Translations under genes and position numbers: made by a program
The notes under the pieces: model-generated
Databases searched by the model: none
What the model was told of the DNA's origin: nothing
What the model saw: the letters and a program-made list of their open reading frames with translations, nothing else
Shown here: positions 34,119-43,141 of the stretch, piece by piece
Numbering within the stretch: position 1 is the stretch's first letter
Layout of the letters: the number at the start of each line of letters is the position of its first letter
From: Burkholderia anthina
Lineage (GTDB): Bacteria > Pseudomonadota > Gammaproteobacteria > Burkholderiales > Burkholderiaceae
Assembly: GCF_902498995.1 (NCBI RefSeq)
Contig: NZ_CABVLY010000002.1
Location: 62,001-126,000, forward strand
Length of the DNA: 64,000 nt
Reading direction: 5' to 3'

Positions 34119-35156
34119 TCACGCGCGCCCTTCGAATCCGAGCAGCACGTTCACCGCATTGATGCCGATTTCGTCGACCATGTAGCCGCCTTCCATCACG
34201 AACAGCGTTGGCAGGTTCAGGCGCGCGAGCGTTTCGCCGATGCGCAGATAGTCCGGCGAGCGCAGGCGGAAATGGCTGATCGGGTCGTGCTCGAACGTGT
34301 CGACGCCGAGCGACACGACGAGCAGGTCGGGGGCATGCGCGGCGATCGCGGCCGCCGCCTGGTCGAGCGCCGTCGCGTAGGTGCGCCATTGCGTGCCCTT
34401 CGGCAGCGGCAGGTTCAGGTTGAAGCCTTCGCCCGCGCCGGCGCCGCGCTCGTCCGCATAGCCGGAGAAGTACGGGTACGACACCGGCGGCTCGCCGTGG
34501 ATCGAGGCGAACAGCACGTCGGAACGGTCGTAGAAGATGTCCTGCGTGCCGTTGCCGTGGTGGAAATCGACGTCGAGCACCGCGACGCGCGCCGCGCCGC
34601 TCGCGATGCCGTGCTGCGCGGCGATCGCCGCGTTGTTCAGGTAGCAGTAGCCGCCCATGTATTCGCGGCCCGCGTGGTGGCCGGGCGGCCGGCACAGCGC
34701 GAACGCCGCGCGCGCGCCGCCGTTCGACAGCAGGTCGGCGCCGGTCAGCGCCGAGTTCGCGCTCGCGCTCACCGCGTCCCACGTGCCGGCGTTGATCGGC
34801 GCGCCGGCATCCATCGCGAAGAAGCCGAGCTTGCCGTCGATGAATTCGGGCAGCGTTGCCGCCGCCGGCATCGCGCGCACCGGCCAGACGAGCGGCAGCG
34901 CCTGGCACGTGCGGCCGGTCGCGGTCCATTCGTCCCACGCGCCGGCGAGAAAGTCGACATAACGCGCGCTGTGCGCGCCGGCATAGCTCGCACGATCGAA
35001 CGCGCGCGGCGCGATCACGTCGCCGAGGCCGGCCGCGCGAACCTGCGCGAGCACCGTTTCGGCGCGAAGGGGATTCTCGAACGAATCGGTGATTGCGCCG
35101 TCTTTCAGTTCGACGCCGCGATGCAGATGATGATCGCTGCTGTAGACCGTGAGCAT
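34119..35156 (-). CDS. Histone deacetylase-fold amidohydrolase (acetylpolyamine amidohydrolase type)
   Basis: 345 aa from MLTVYSSDHH. Active-site motifs of the class II HDAC/AphA fold: RPPGHHAGREYMGGYCYLNN (His pair), DVDFHHGNGTQDIFY (zinc Asp and His), SLGVDTFEHDP (second zinc Asp). Bacterial members remove acetyl groups from polyamines and similar amides. Divergent from an Lrp-type regulator and followed by an amino-acid-type binding protein on the same strand, consistent with uptake and deacetylation of an acylated amine. Confidence 0.88.
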   Translation of the reverse strand: MLTVYSSDHHLHRGVELKDGAITDSFENPLRAETVLAQVRAAGLGDVIAPRAFDRASYAGAHSARYVDFLAGAWDEWTATGRTCQALPLVWPVRAMPAAATLPEFIDGKLGFFAMDAGAPINAGTWDAVSASANSALTGADLLSNGGARAAFALCRPPGHHAGREYMGGYCYLNNAAIAAQHGIASGAARVAVLDVDFHHGNGTQDIFYDRSDVLFASIHGEPPVSYPYFSGYADERGAGAGEGFNLNLPLPKGTQWRTYATALDQAAAAIAAHAPDLLVVSLGVDTFEHDPISHFRLRSPDYLRIGETLARLNLPTLFVMEGGYMVDEIGINAVNVLLGFEGRA

Positions 35157-35197
35157 GGTTGACCGTTGCTGTGAGGGCTGTGAGGGGTGGCAACAGT

Positions 35198-35220
35198 CTA
35201 TTGACGCCAACCGGCAATAG
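35198..35220. promoter_or_regulatory. Inverted repeat in the amidohydrolase/Lrp divergent region
   Basis: CTATTG and CAATAG separated by 11 bp, in the 125-bp intergenic region. Candidate site for the Lrp-type regulator. Confidence 0.4.
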
Positions 35221-35281
35221 CTTTGCTTTTCACCTCTTCGTTTCGTACAATTTTGAGAAAACCGCCTACGGAGACCCTGGA

Positions 35282-35770
35282 ATGAGCAAAAATCGCGCTT
35301 CAGCGGAGCTGGACGGCGTCGACCGCGCGATGCTGCGCCTGCTTCAGGAAGACGGCGCGCTGTCGAACGCGACGCTCGGCGAGCGGCTGTCGCTGAGCGT
35401 CACGCCGTGCTGGCGGCGGCGCAAGCGGCTCGAGGACGAAGGCGTGATCACCGGCTACCAGGCGAACCTCGACCGCCGCGCGCTCGGGATGAACGTGTTC
35501 GCGTTCGTGCAGGTCACGTTCAACATGCATTCGGGCCAGGATTCGGATCACTTCGAGGACGTGATGCGGCGTCACGACGAAGTGACGTCGTGCCACAAGA
35601 TCACCGGCGCGGCCGACTACATCCTGCAGGTCGTCGCGGCCGATCTCGACGCGTATGCGGAATTCGTCGAACACGTGCTGCGAAAACAGGCCGGCGTGTC
35701 GTCGATCCAGTCGAGCCTCGCGTTACGCGAGATCAAGTTCTCGTCGCGCGTGCCGGTGCCGGATGCGTGA
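35282..35770 (+). CDS. Lrp/AsnC family transcriptional regulator
   Basis: 162 aa from MSKNRASAEL. Winged HTH (TLGERLSLSVTPCWRRRKRL) and RAM domain (GAADYILQVVAADLDAYAEF). Divergent from the acetylpolyamine-type amidohydrolase, which it likely controls. Close in plan to the Lrp at 7463-7921 but with distinct recognition helix and ligand loop. Confidence 0.92.
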   Translation: MSKNRASAELDGVDRAMLRLLQEDGALSNATLGERLSLSVTPCWRRRKRLEDEGVITGYQANLDRRALGMNVFAFVQVTFNMHSGQDSDHFEDVMRRHDEVTSCHKITGAADYILQVVAADLDAYAEFVEHVLRKQAGVSSIQSSLALREIKFSSRVPVPDA

Positions 35771-35831
35771 ACGCCTCTTCGCCCGTGCGCGGGCATCCGT
35801 TGTCGATCGTCATCCCATGGAGCGCTACGTA

Positions 35832-36161
35832 ATGAAATCCTTCATGCCTTCCTCGTCGATTGCCGCCGCGATCGCCGTCGCGCTCGCATTGAGCGCATGC
35901 GCGACGCAACCGCCTGCGCCGCTCCCGCCCAATGTCGCCGGGCAAGACACGCAGGACACGCAAACTGCACAGACCGCGCAGGCCGCCCCGCCGATCGTCG
36001 GCGGCGATCGCGATGCGCACGGCTGCATCGGCTCGGCCGGTTACGCATGGTGCGAACGCACGCAGCAATGCGAGCGTCCGTGGGAACTCGCGAAGGCGCA
36101 TGGCTTCGCGAATTCCGCACAGGTGTACGAGCAGTTCTGCCGGAACGGCGGCGGGAAGTGA
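35832..36161 (+). CDS. Small lipoprotein
   Basis: 109 aa from MKSFMPSSSI; a start five codons upstream (MERYV) is possible. Lipobox LSAC at the end of the signal peptide marks Cys as the lipidated residue. A Gln/Thr/Pro linker precedes a domain with HGCIGSAGYAWCERTQQCER, a short module found at the C-terminus of many small bacterial lipoproteins; its function is unknown. Confidence 0.75.
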   Translation: MKSFMPSSSIAAAIAVALALSACATQPPAPLPPNVAGQDTQDTQTAQTAQAAPPIVGGDRDAHGCIGSAGYAWCERTQQCERPWELAKAHGFANSAQVYEQFCRNGGGK

Positions 36162-36693
36162 CGCGGGTAACCGGTCGCGGTGCAACGCCGCGACCGGATG
36201 AAGAACCGACGGTGCGGGCGGCGCACCGGTCGCATGCGCGGCACGCCCTCGTGCCGGCGGATTTTCCCGTACCGCGCACCGTCATTCCGGAAACCCGGAC
36301 ACGTAAAAATCCCCACGAAAATCAGGGCTATTTGGCACCGGCGACACGCCAATCGAGTTCGGTTACATTACGCGCCCCTTTCTGTCCCGCCCCCGCTCGA
36401 CGCGTCGCGCGCGGCCTCTTTTTACGCAACCCGACACGCCGAACGGCGAGGCTTGCGGCAAGGGCCGATGCGCGTCGCGCACGCCTGCGACGCGCGCAAC
36501 GGCATGACCGGCCGGCGCCGATCCGAAGGTGTCCTGCGCAACGATTTCGCGTGCGCAAATACAACGGCGAACCGGGTCGATCCGGAATTCCGGATTCGCG
36601 CTCCGGATCTCCGGATGCGCGAGCCGGTCGCGATCGAGCATCGCCGGGCGGGATGGCAAGCCGATGCATTCAAGTTGAAAAAGAGGATCTGCT
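36162..36693. other. Gene-free region upstream of mqo
   Basis: About 530 bp with no supportable coding frame; open frames here are Arg/Pro/Ala-rich shadows. It contains an AT-richer patch (36300-36370) that may hold the mqo promoter. AAGAGGA precedes the mqo GTG start. No clear operator was seen. Confidence 0.6.
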
Positions 36694-38337
36694 GTGATCA
36701 AAACGTTACGGGTAATACTGTCGGCGCTCGCGCTGTGCGTCGCCGCGTCGTCCGCGCATGCCGCCGATACGAAGAAGGTCGACGTCCTGCTGGTGGGCGG
36801 CGGCATCATGAGCTCGACGCTCGGCGTATGGCTGCACGAGCTGCAGCCCGACTGGTCGATGACGATGGTCGAACGCCTCGACGGCGTCGCGCTGGAAAGC
36901 TCGAACGGCTGGAACAACGCGGGCACCGGCCACTCGGCGCTGGCCGAGCTGAACTACACGCCGGAGAAGGCGGACGGCAAGATCGACATCTCGAAGGCGA
37001 TCGAGATCAACGAGTCGTTCCAGATCTCGCGCCAGTTCTGGGCGTGGCAGGTCAAGCAGGGCGTGCTGAAGAACCCGCATTCGTTCATCAACTCGACGCC
37101 GCACATGAGCTTCGTGTGGGGCGACGACAACGTCCGTTTCCTGAAGAAGCGCTACGACGCGCTGCAGGCGAGCCCGCTGTTCCGCGGGATGCAGTACTCG
37201 GAAGACTACGACCGGATCAAGCAGTGGGTGCCGCTGATGATGGAAGGCCGCGACCGCGCGCAGAAGGTCGCCGCCACCTGGACGCCGATCGGCACCGACG
37301 TGAACTTCGGCGAGATCACGCGCCAGTTCGTCGGCTACCTGAAGACGCAGCCGAACTTCACGCTGTCGCTGTCGAGCGAGGTGCGCGAGATCTCGCGCAA
37401 CGCGGACGGCACGTGGCACGTGTCGTGGGTCAAGCTGCATTCGGATGAACCGCCGCAGGCCGTCGACGCGAAATTCGTGTTCATCGGCGCGGGCGGCGGT
37501 GCGCTGCGCCTGCTGCAGGCGTCGGGCATCCCCGAGGCGAAGGATTACGGCGCGTTCCCGGTCGGCGGCTCGTTCCTCGTGACCGACAACCCCGACGTCG
37601 TGAAGCAGCATCTCGCGAAGGCGTACGGCAAGGCGTCGGTCGGCTCGCCGCCGATGTCGGTGCCGCACCTCGACACGCGGATCATCGACGGCAAAAAGAT
37701 CATCCTGTTCGGGCCGTTCGCGACGTTCTCGACCAAGTTCCTGAAGAACGGTTCGTACTTCGACCTCGCGAAGAGCACCAACCTGCACAACGTCGCGCCG
37801 ATGATGCGCGTGGGCGTCGACGAATTCCCGCTGGTCGAGTATCTGGCCGGCCAGCTGATGCTGTCGGACGACGACCGCTTCAACGCGCTGAAGGCATATT
37901 TCCCGAACGCGAAGAAGGAAGACTGGCGCCTGTGGCAAGCCGGCCAGCGCGTGCAGATCATCAAGCGCGATCCGAAAAAAGGCGGCGTGCTGAAGCTCGG
38001 CACCGAGATCGTCAGCGCGCAGGACGGCAGCATCGCGGGCCTGCTCGGCGCATCGCCGGGCGCGTCGACCGCCGCGCCGATCATGCTGAACCTGATGCAG
38101 AAGGTGTTCAAGGACAAGGTCGCGACGCCCGAGTGGCAGCAGAAGATCCGCCAGATCGTGCCGAGCTACGGCACGAAGCTGAACGACAGCCCGGCCAAGG
38201 TCGTCGACGAATGGGCCTACACGAGCGACGTGCTGCAACTCGCGCCGCCGCCGCGGATCGACGTGAACGTGCCGTCGCAAGCGACGGGCGCGACTCCGGC
38301 ACGCGCCGCGAAGGCCGCCGCCGACATGGCGCTGTAA
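36694..38337 (+). CDS. mqo: Malate:quinone oxidoreductase with signal peptide
   Basis: 547 aa from GTG. A cleavable-looking signal ([18 protein letters not shown]) precedes the FAD motif [17 protein letters not shown], then [33 protein letters not shown] and [14 protein letters not shown], all Mqo hallmarks. It oxidises malate to oxaloacetate and reduces quinone. Classical Mqo is a cytoplasmic peripheral protein; an exported version is known in some proteobacteria. A terminator follows. Confidence 0.93.
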   Translation: MIKTLRVILSALALCVAASSAHAADTKKVDVLLVGGGIMSSTLGVWLHELQPDWSMTMVERLDGVALESSNGWNNAGTGHSALAELNYTPEKADGKIDISKAIEINESFQISRQFWAWQVKQGVLKNPHSFINSTPHMSFVWGDDNVRFLKKRYDALQASPLFRGMQYSEDYDRIKQWVPLMMEGRDRAQKVAATWTPIGTDVNFGEITRQFVGYLKTQPNFTLSLSSEVREISRNADGTWHVSWVKLHSDEPPQAVDAKFVFIGAGGGALRLLQASGIPEAKDYGAFPVGGSFLVTDNPDVVKQHLAKAYGKASVGSPPMSVPHLDTRIIDGKKIILFGPFATFSTKFLKNGSYFDLAKSTNLHNVAPMMRVGVDEFPLVEYLAGQLMLSDDDRFNALKAYFPNAKKEDWRLWQAGQRVQIIKRDPKKGGVLKLGTEIVSAQDGSIAGLLGASPGASTAAPIMLNLMQKVFKDKVATPEWQQKIRQIVPSYGTKLNDSPAKVVDEWAYTSDVLQLAPPPRIDVNVPSQATGATPARAAKAAADMAL

Positions 38338-38365
38338 CGCGCCCGGCACCGGTTCGCCGCCTCGC

Positions 38366-38393
38366 ACGGCCGCCCTTCGGGGTGGCCGTTTTT
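38366..38393 (+). terminator. Rho-independent terminator of mqo
   Basis: ACGGCC(GCCC) stem with (GGGT)GGCCGT, a TTCG-type loop and a TTTTT tail. Confidence 0.8.
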
Positions 38394-38603
38394 CATGATG
38401 CGCAACGGTGAAGGCACCCGCGCGGGTGCCCGCTTCCGCTAGAATTGCGGCACGCGCGACCCCGTCGCCGCCCGATCCATCACCCGCATCGACGCAATCC
38501 GAGCAACCGCCGGTGCGGCCCGCGCCCGAGCCGCGCGAGCGCCGCCCGCCGTTGCCGCGCCCGCCCGGGCGCGTCACCAACCGAATTCAGCTGGAGAAAG
38601 ACC

Positions 38604-38801
38604 GTGTTTACCTGCCGAAACCAGAGCTGCGGCACGCAGTGGGAAACGTCCGACGTCGTCATCAAGGACGAAGGCCAGGGGCTGCTGTTCCGCTGCCCGC
38701 TGTGCGGCGCCCGCAACTATCTCGAGCGCTTCGAAGACGACGAAGGCAACGTCGTCTACGAGCAGATGGAAGGCCGTCCCTACCTCGGAGACCTCTCTTG
38801 A
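38604..38801 (+). CDS. Zinc-ribbon small protein coupled to dbpA
   Basis: 65 aa from GTG with GGAG upstream. Two Cys pairs (TCRNQSC and CPLC) suggest a zinc ribbon, followed by an acidic tail (ERFEDDEGNVVYEQMEG). Its stop overlaps the TTG start of dbpA (TTGA), so the two are translationally coupled. Too short for most gene callers; function unknown, possibly RNA-related given the partner. Confidence 0.7.
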   Translation: MFTCRNQSCGTQWETSDVVIKDEGQGLLFRCPLCGARNYLERFEDDEGNVVYEQMEGRPYLGDLS

Positions 38802-40195
38802 CCCAACCGACCGCCACGCCGTTCAGCGCGCTGCCGCTGACGCCCGCCGCGCTCGCGAACCTCGCGCAGCTCGGCTACGTCGACATGACGCCGATCCAGG
38901 CCGCGAGCCTGCCGATCGCGCTGGCCGGCCATGACCTGATCGCCCAGGCGAAGACGGGCAGCGGCAAGACCGCCGCGTTCTCGCTCGCGCTGCTCTCGCG
39001 CCTCGACACGCGCCGCTTCGACGTGCAGGCGATGATCCTGTGCCCGACACGCGAGCTTGCCGACCAGGTCACGCAGGAAGTGCGCCGCCTCGCGCGCGCC
39101 GAGGAAAACGTGAAGGTGCTGACGCTGTGCGGCGGCACGCCGATGCGCCCGCAGGCGCAGAGCCTCGAGCACGGCGCGCATATCGTCGTCGGCACGCCGG
39201 GCCGGATCATGGATCACCTCGACCGCGGCAACCTGAAGCTCGATGCGCTGAACACGCTCGTGCTCGACGAAGCCGACCGGATGCTCGACATGGGCTTCTT
39301 CGACGACATCGCGAAGGTCGCACGGATGTGCCCGACGACGCGCCAGACGCTGCTGTTCTCGGCGACCTATCCGGACGGCATCGCGAAGCTGAGCCAGCAG
39401 TTCCTGCGCAATCCGAAGGAAGTGAAGCTCGCGGAACGCCATGACGACAGCAAGATCCGCCAGCGCTTCTATGAAGTGGCGGAAACGGATCGGCTGCACG
39501 CGGTCGGCCAGTTGCTGAACCACTACCGTCCGGTCAGCACGATCGCGTTCTGCAACACCAAGCAGCAATGCCGCGACCTGCTCGACGTGCTGCACGCGCA
39601 GGGCTTCCACGCGCTCGCGCTGCACGGCGAGCTCGACCAGCGCGAGCGCGACCAGGTGCTGATCCAGTTCGCGAACCGCAGCTGCTCGGTGCTGGTCGCA
39701 ACCGACGTCGCCGCGCGTGGGCTCGACATCGCGCAACTCGAAGCGGTGATCAACGTCGACGTGACGCCCGACCCCGAAGTGCACGTGCACCGCATCGGCC
39801 GCACCGGCCGCGCGGACCAGGAAGGCTGGGCGCTGAGCCTCGCCAGCATGGACGAGATGGGCCGCGTCGGCGCGATCGAGCAGGCGCAGAAGCGCGACGT
39901 CGAATGGCATCCGCTCGCGGAACTGAAGCCGGCCGGCGACGGCACGCTGCTGCCGCCGATGGAGACGCTGCAGATCCTCGGCGGACGCAAGGACAAGATC
40001 CGCCCCGGCGACGTGCTCGGCGCGCTGACCGGCGACGCCGGCTTCGACGGCAAGCAGATCGGCAAGATCAACGTGACCGAGTTCTCGACCTATGTCGCGA
40101 TCGAGCGCGGCGTCGCGCACGACGCGCTGCGCAAGCTCAATGCGGGGAAGATCAAGGGCAAGCGGGTCAAGGTCCGGTTGATGGACGAAGCGTGA
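38798..40195 (+). CDS. dbpA: ATP-dependent RNA helicase DbpA
   Basis: 465 aa from TTG (LTQPTATPFSALPLTPAALA); CGGAG lies 7 bases upstream. All DEAD-box motifs are present: Q motif (TPIQAASLP), AKTGSGKT, PTRELA, GTPGR, DEAD (LDEADRML), SAT, then ARGLD and HRIGRTGR. The C-terminal DbpA RNA-binding domain (IRPGDVLGALTGDAGFDGKQ) directs it to 23S rRNA hairpin 92 for 50S assembly. The rare TTG start may limit expression and depends on the upstream zinc-ribbon gene. Confidence 0.93.
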   Translation: MTQPTATPFSALPLTPAALANLAQLGYVDMTPIQAASLPIALAGHDLIAQAKTGSGKTAAFSLALLSRLDTRRFDVQAMILCPTRELADQVTQEVRRLARAEENVKVLTLCGGTPMRPQAQSLEHGAHIVVGTPGRIMDHLDRGNLKLDALNTLVLDEADRMLDMGFFDDIAKVARMCPTTRQTLLFSATYPDGIAKLSQQFLRNPKEVKLAERHDDSKIRQRFYEVAETDRLHAVGQLLNHYRPVSTIAFCNTKQQCRDLLDVLHAQGFHALALHGELDQRERDQVLIQFANRSCSVLVATDVAARGLDIAQLEAVINVDVTPDPEVHVHRIGRTGRADQEGWALSLASMDEMGRVGAIEQAQKRDVEWHPLAELKPAGDGTLLPPMETLQILGGRKDKIRPGDVLGALTGDAGFDGKQIGKINVTEFSTYVAIERGVAHDALRKLNAGKIKGKRVKVRLMDEA

Positions 40196-40211
40196 CGAGG
40201 TGATGCCGGAC

Positions 40212-40242
40212 GGGCGGGCCGCAGCGCCTATGCGGCACGCCC
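40212..40242. terminator. Hairpin between dbpA and the phenol cluster
   Basis: GGGCG-GCCGCA / TGCGGC-CGCCC arms (one internal mismatch, 7-base loop) between convergent transcription units. No T tract. Confidence 0.4.
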
Positions 40243-40311
40243 GCCGAGCATCGCCAGATACTGCCGCACCGCGCCCCATTCCCCGCCGCGCCGGCCGCGC
40301 GCGCCGGCGCG

Positions 40312-41214
40312 TCAGAACGGAATGACGGCCTTCGCCCACACGGCCTCGCCGGCCGGCCGGTTGCGCACGAAAAACTCCTTCACGACGCGCGCTTCCAGAC
40401 TGACCTTGCTGAACTGGTAACGAAAGCCGGGCCCGATCGCGAACGCCTGTCCGCGAAAGCCGTCGCCCCCGACGGCCTGCCCGTTCTGCATGTCGTCGGT
40501 CGTCTGCTTGATGAAGTAGCCCGACAGGCCGACCCGCGCCTTCGGCGTGACCGCATAGCTCGCCGAGTAGTCGAAGTGGAACAGGTTCCCCGAGTGGTAG
40601 TGCGTGTCGTTGTTCGGCGAGTTGAAGCTGTACGTGATCTTCGCGGACACCTCGACCTTGTCGTTCGGCAACCACGACACGCCGAATACCGGCCGCGCGG
40701 TGTAGTAGTTCTTGCCGGTGTTCAGCGCCGCATGCATGTCGTACTGGCCGGTCGGGAACACGAACTCGATTGCCGCGACGGTGCGCAGCGCGCCCGAACC
40801 CCATGCGATCAACGCGGGGCTGACGATCAGGTCGCCGAGATTGGTGCGGTCGAACGACGCGCCGCCCGCATCCAGCGCCAGATGCTCCATCGGCAGCACC
40901 GCATACGCGCCGTAACGGCCGCCGAGCACCGACAGGTTCGACATCCAGACGACGCGCGGAATCAGCACGTCGGCATCGAGCTTGAAGCCCGGCACCGAGC
41001 TGTTGCCGTGGGAATCGTTGAAGTGCGACGCATGGTAATGGGTGTAGTACAGCAACCCGTAGAGCCCGGCCGGCGGCAACGCGCCGGCGAAGAACGCCTC
41101 CGCGCCCTCGCCGATCGTGTCGCCGCCGCCCTCCGTCGCCCGTGCTCCCGTGCTCAGCGCCATGCCCGCGCAGGCGACGAGCGAGACCAGTCCGAATGCA
41201 GCCTTTCGTTTCAT
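40312..41214 (-). CDS. MetA-pathway outer-membrane protein (phenol degradation)
   Basis: 300 aa from MKRKAAFGLV with signal peptide (LVSLVACAGMALSTGARA). Alternating beta strands with terminal aromatic residues (FRYQFSKVSLEARVVKEFFV) and the GPGFRYQF pattern of the phenol MetA-degradation family. These are outer-membrane barrels associated with aromatic degradation clusters, probably for uptake of hydrophobic substrate. It is the promoter-distal gene of the dmp-type cluster, 68 bp after dmpD. Confidence 0.85.
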   Translation of the reverse strand: MKRKAAFGLVSLVACAGMALSTGARATEGGGDTIGEGAEAFFAGALPPAGLYGLLYYTHYHASHFNDSHGNSSVPGFKLDADVLIPRVVWMSNLSVLGGRYGAYAVLPMEHLALDAGGASFDRTNLGDLIVSPALIAWGSGALRTVAAIEFVFPTGQYDMHAALNTGKNYYTARPVFGVSWLPNDKVEVSAKITYSFNSPNNDTHYHSGNLFHFDYSASYAVTPKARVGLSGYFIKQTTDDMQNGQAVGGDGFRGQAFAIGPGFRYQFSKVSLEARVVKEFFVRNRPAGEAVWAKAVIPF

Positions 41215-41282
41215 CGATGTCTCCAATATTCGTTCTACTGAATTGATTTTTTATGTCCGCCCTGATCGCCCTACCGTTCCGC

Positions 41283-42104
41283 CTATTCGTTGAAGTGCTC
41301 GATCACGAGCCGGTTGAAGCGCGCGGCGTGCTCGATCTGCGTCCAGTGCCCGCAGCGGCCGAACACGTGCAGTTGCGCGTTCGGCAACAGCGCCAGCAGC
41401 CTCATCGAACTGTCGAGCGGAATCACGCGATCCTCGCGGCCGTGGACGATCAGCGTGTCGTGCGGCAGCGCGCGCAGCTTCGCGTCGTCGCTCGCGAGCG
41501 CATCGACCCAGCGCTGACGCGGCGCGGGGAACATGTTCGCGAACGCCTCCTGGTAGCCGGGCCGCACGCTCGCGTCGTAGCGCAGCTTCGCGAGCTCGTC
41601 GTTCACGAGCGTGCGGTCGAACGCGAAGATGTCGAGCAGACCGCGCATGTTCGCGATCGACGGCGTATAGCCCCAGACGGCGTCGAGCCCTTCGGTCAGC
41701 GTGAAGCGCGTGCCCGCCGCCCCCATCAGCACGAGCCGCCCGACCCGCTCGGGCGCGCGGATCGCCAGCGCGAGCGCCAGTGCACCGCCGAACGAATTGC
41801 CGATCACGTGCGCGCGCTCGACGCCGAGCGCATCGAGCAGGCCGAGCGCGTGATCGACCCAGTTGTCCATCGAATAAGCGTAGCCGCTCGGCCGTTCGGT
41901 TTCGCCGAACCCGGCCATGTCGGGCGCGATCACGCGAAACTGCGTCGCGAGCGCGGGCATCGTAAGCCGCCAGTTCGCGTAAGCCGTGACGCCCGGGCCG
42001 GAGCCGTGGATCAGCAGCACGGGCGGCCCGTCGCCGACGTCGTGATAGTTGGTGTCGAGGCCGCCCGCGACGATCCGGCGGCCGATTTCAGGGTTGCTTG
42101 ACAT
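41283..42104 (-). CDS. dmpD: 2-hydroxymuconic semialdehyde hydrolase
   Basis: 273 aa from MSSNPEIGRR with GGAG upstream. Alpha/beta hydrolase: oxyanion HGSGPGVTAYANW, nucleophile elbow GNSFGGA, acid HGREDRVIPLD, base GRCGHWTQIE. It cleaves the C-C bond of ring-fission products to 2-oxopent-4-enoate plus an acid, serving ketone-type products from substituted catechols. In the classical dmp operon it follows dmpC; here it is moved to after dmpI. Confidence 0.93.
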   Translation of the reverse strand: MSSNPEIGRRIVAGGLDTNYHDVGDGPPVLLIHGSGPGVTAYANWRLTMPALATQFRVIAPDMAGFGETERPSGYAYSMDNWVDHALGLLDALGVERAHVIGNSFGGALALALAIRAPERVGRLVLMGAAGTRFTLTEGLDAVWGYTPSIANMRGLLDIFAFDRTLVNDELAKLRYDASVRPGYQEAFANMFPAPRQRWVDALASDDAKLRALPHDTLIVHGREDRVIPLDSSMRLLALLPNAQLHVFGRCGHWTQIEHAARFNRLVIEHFNE

Positions 42105-42141
42105 GACGCTCCTCCAGTCGATTTCCGTGGCGCACGCTGCG

Positions 42142-42333
42142 TCAGCGTCCGCGCTTTTTCGCACTTTGCCCGCCGATCCCGAAATGCTCTTTCGGCATCT
42201 CGGTGATGATCACGCGCACCGATTCGATCGGTGCGTCGAGCGAGCGATGGATGGCTTCGGTGACCTCGGCGATCAGGCGTTCCTTCTTGTCGTCGCTACG
42301 GCCTTCGAGGATGTACAGATGCGCTACCGGCAC
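42142..42333 (-). CDS. dmpI: 4-oxalocrotonate tautomerase
   Basis: 63 aa, the exact scale of 4-[17 protein letters not shown] gives the catalytic N-terminal proline after Met removal; the conserved Arg is in VRVIITEMP. It isomerises 2-hydroxymuconate to the 2-oxo form in the dehydrogenase branch. It sits between dmpH and dmpD on the minus strand. Confidence 0.95.
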   Translation of the reverse strand: MPVAHLYILEGRSDDKKERLIAEVTEAIHRSLDAPIESVRVIITEMPKEHFGIGGQSAKKRGR

Positions 42334-42352
42334 GATGGCCTCCTTGTTCGGT

Positions 42353-43141
42353 TCAGATGAAGCGCAGGCCGACCGACCCGATGTCCTGCACGCGCAGCGT
42401 CACGTTGTCGCCGGCCGCGACGGCCACCGCCTCCGTGATGCCGCCCGACAGGATCAGGCTGCCTGCGGGAATCGATTCGCCGCGCGCGCCCAGGTGGTTC
42501 GCGAGCATCGCGATCGCGGCGGCCGGATGGCCGAGCACCGCCGCGCCGGCGCCGAACGCCACCGGCTGCCCGTTCTTCTCGAGCACGATGCCGAGCGTGC
42601 GCAGGTCGACGCCGTCCACCGCCAGCGGGCGGCCGCCCGCGACGAAACGCGCGGCCGACGTGTTGTCGGCCACCACGCTTTTCAGGTCGAACTTGAAATC
42701 GCGGTAGCGGCTATCGATCACCTCGATCCCGGCGACGACGAAGTCGGTCGCGGCGAGCACCGCGCCGACATGGCAGCCCGGCCCCTTCAACTCGGCCTTC
42801 GTCACGAACGCGATCTCCGGCTCCACCTTCGGATGAATCAGCGCGGACGTGTCGCACTCGCCGCCGTCGGGCAGGTCGTAAACGTCAGTCAGGAAACCGA
42901 ACACGGGCGTGTCGACGCCCATCTGACGCATCTTCGCGTGCGAGGTCAGGCCGGCCTTGTAGCCGACGATGCGCGCACCGCGCGCGAGCTGCCGGCGGCG
43001 GATCGCATCCTGCACCGCGTACGCGTCGTCCCAGTCCATCTCCGGATGACGGTCGGTGATCTTCGGCGTGTCGCGCGCTTCGCGCATGCAGTCGTCGAGA
43101 TGCGCGGCCAGCGACTCGATCGTGTCAATCGACAGGTTCAT
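42353..43141 (-). CDS. dmpH: 4-oxalocrotonate decarboxylase
   Basis: 262 aa. Hydratase/decarboxylase fold (fumarylacetoacetate-hydrolase-like) with the metal-site segment [14 protein letters not shown] and [18 protein letters not shown]. It removes CO2 from 2-oxohex-3-enedioate, giving 2-hydroxypenta-2,4-dienoate. It overlaps dmpG by 4 bp and works in complex with the DmpE hydratase. Similar to dmpE but distinguished by the [14 protein letters not shown] segment. Confidence 0.93.
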   Translation of the reverse strand: MNLSIDTIESLAAHLDDCMREARDTPKITDRHPEMDWDDAYAVQDAIRRRQLARGARIVGYKAGLTSHAKMRQMGVDTPVFGFLTDVYDLPDGGECDTSALIHPKVEPEIAFVTKAELKGPGCHVGAVLAATDFVVAGIEVIDSRYRDFKFDLKSVVADNTSAARFVAGGRPLAVDGVDLRTLGIVLEKNGQPVAFGAGAAVLGHPAAAIAMLANHLGARGESIPAGSLILSGGITEAVAVAAGDNVTLRVQDIGSVGLRFI

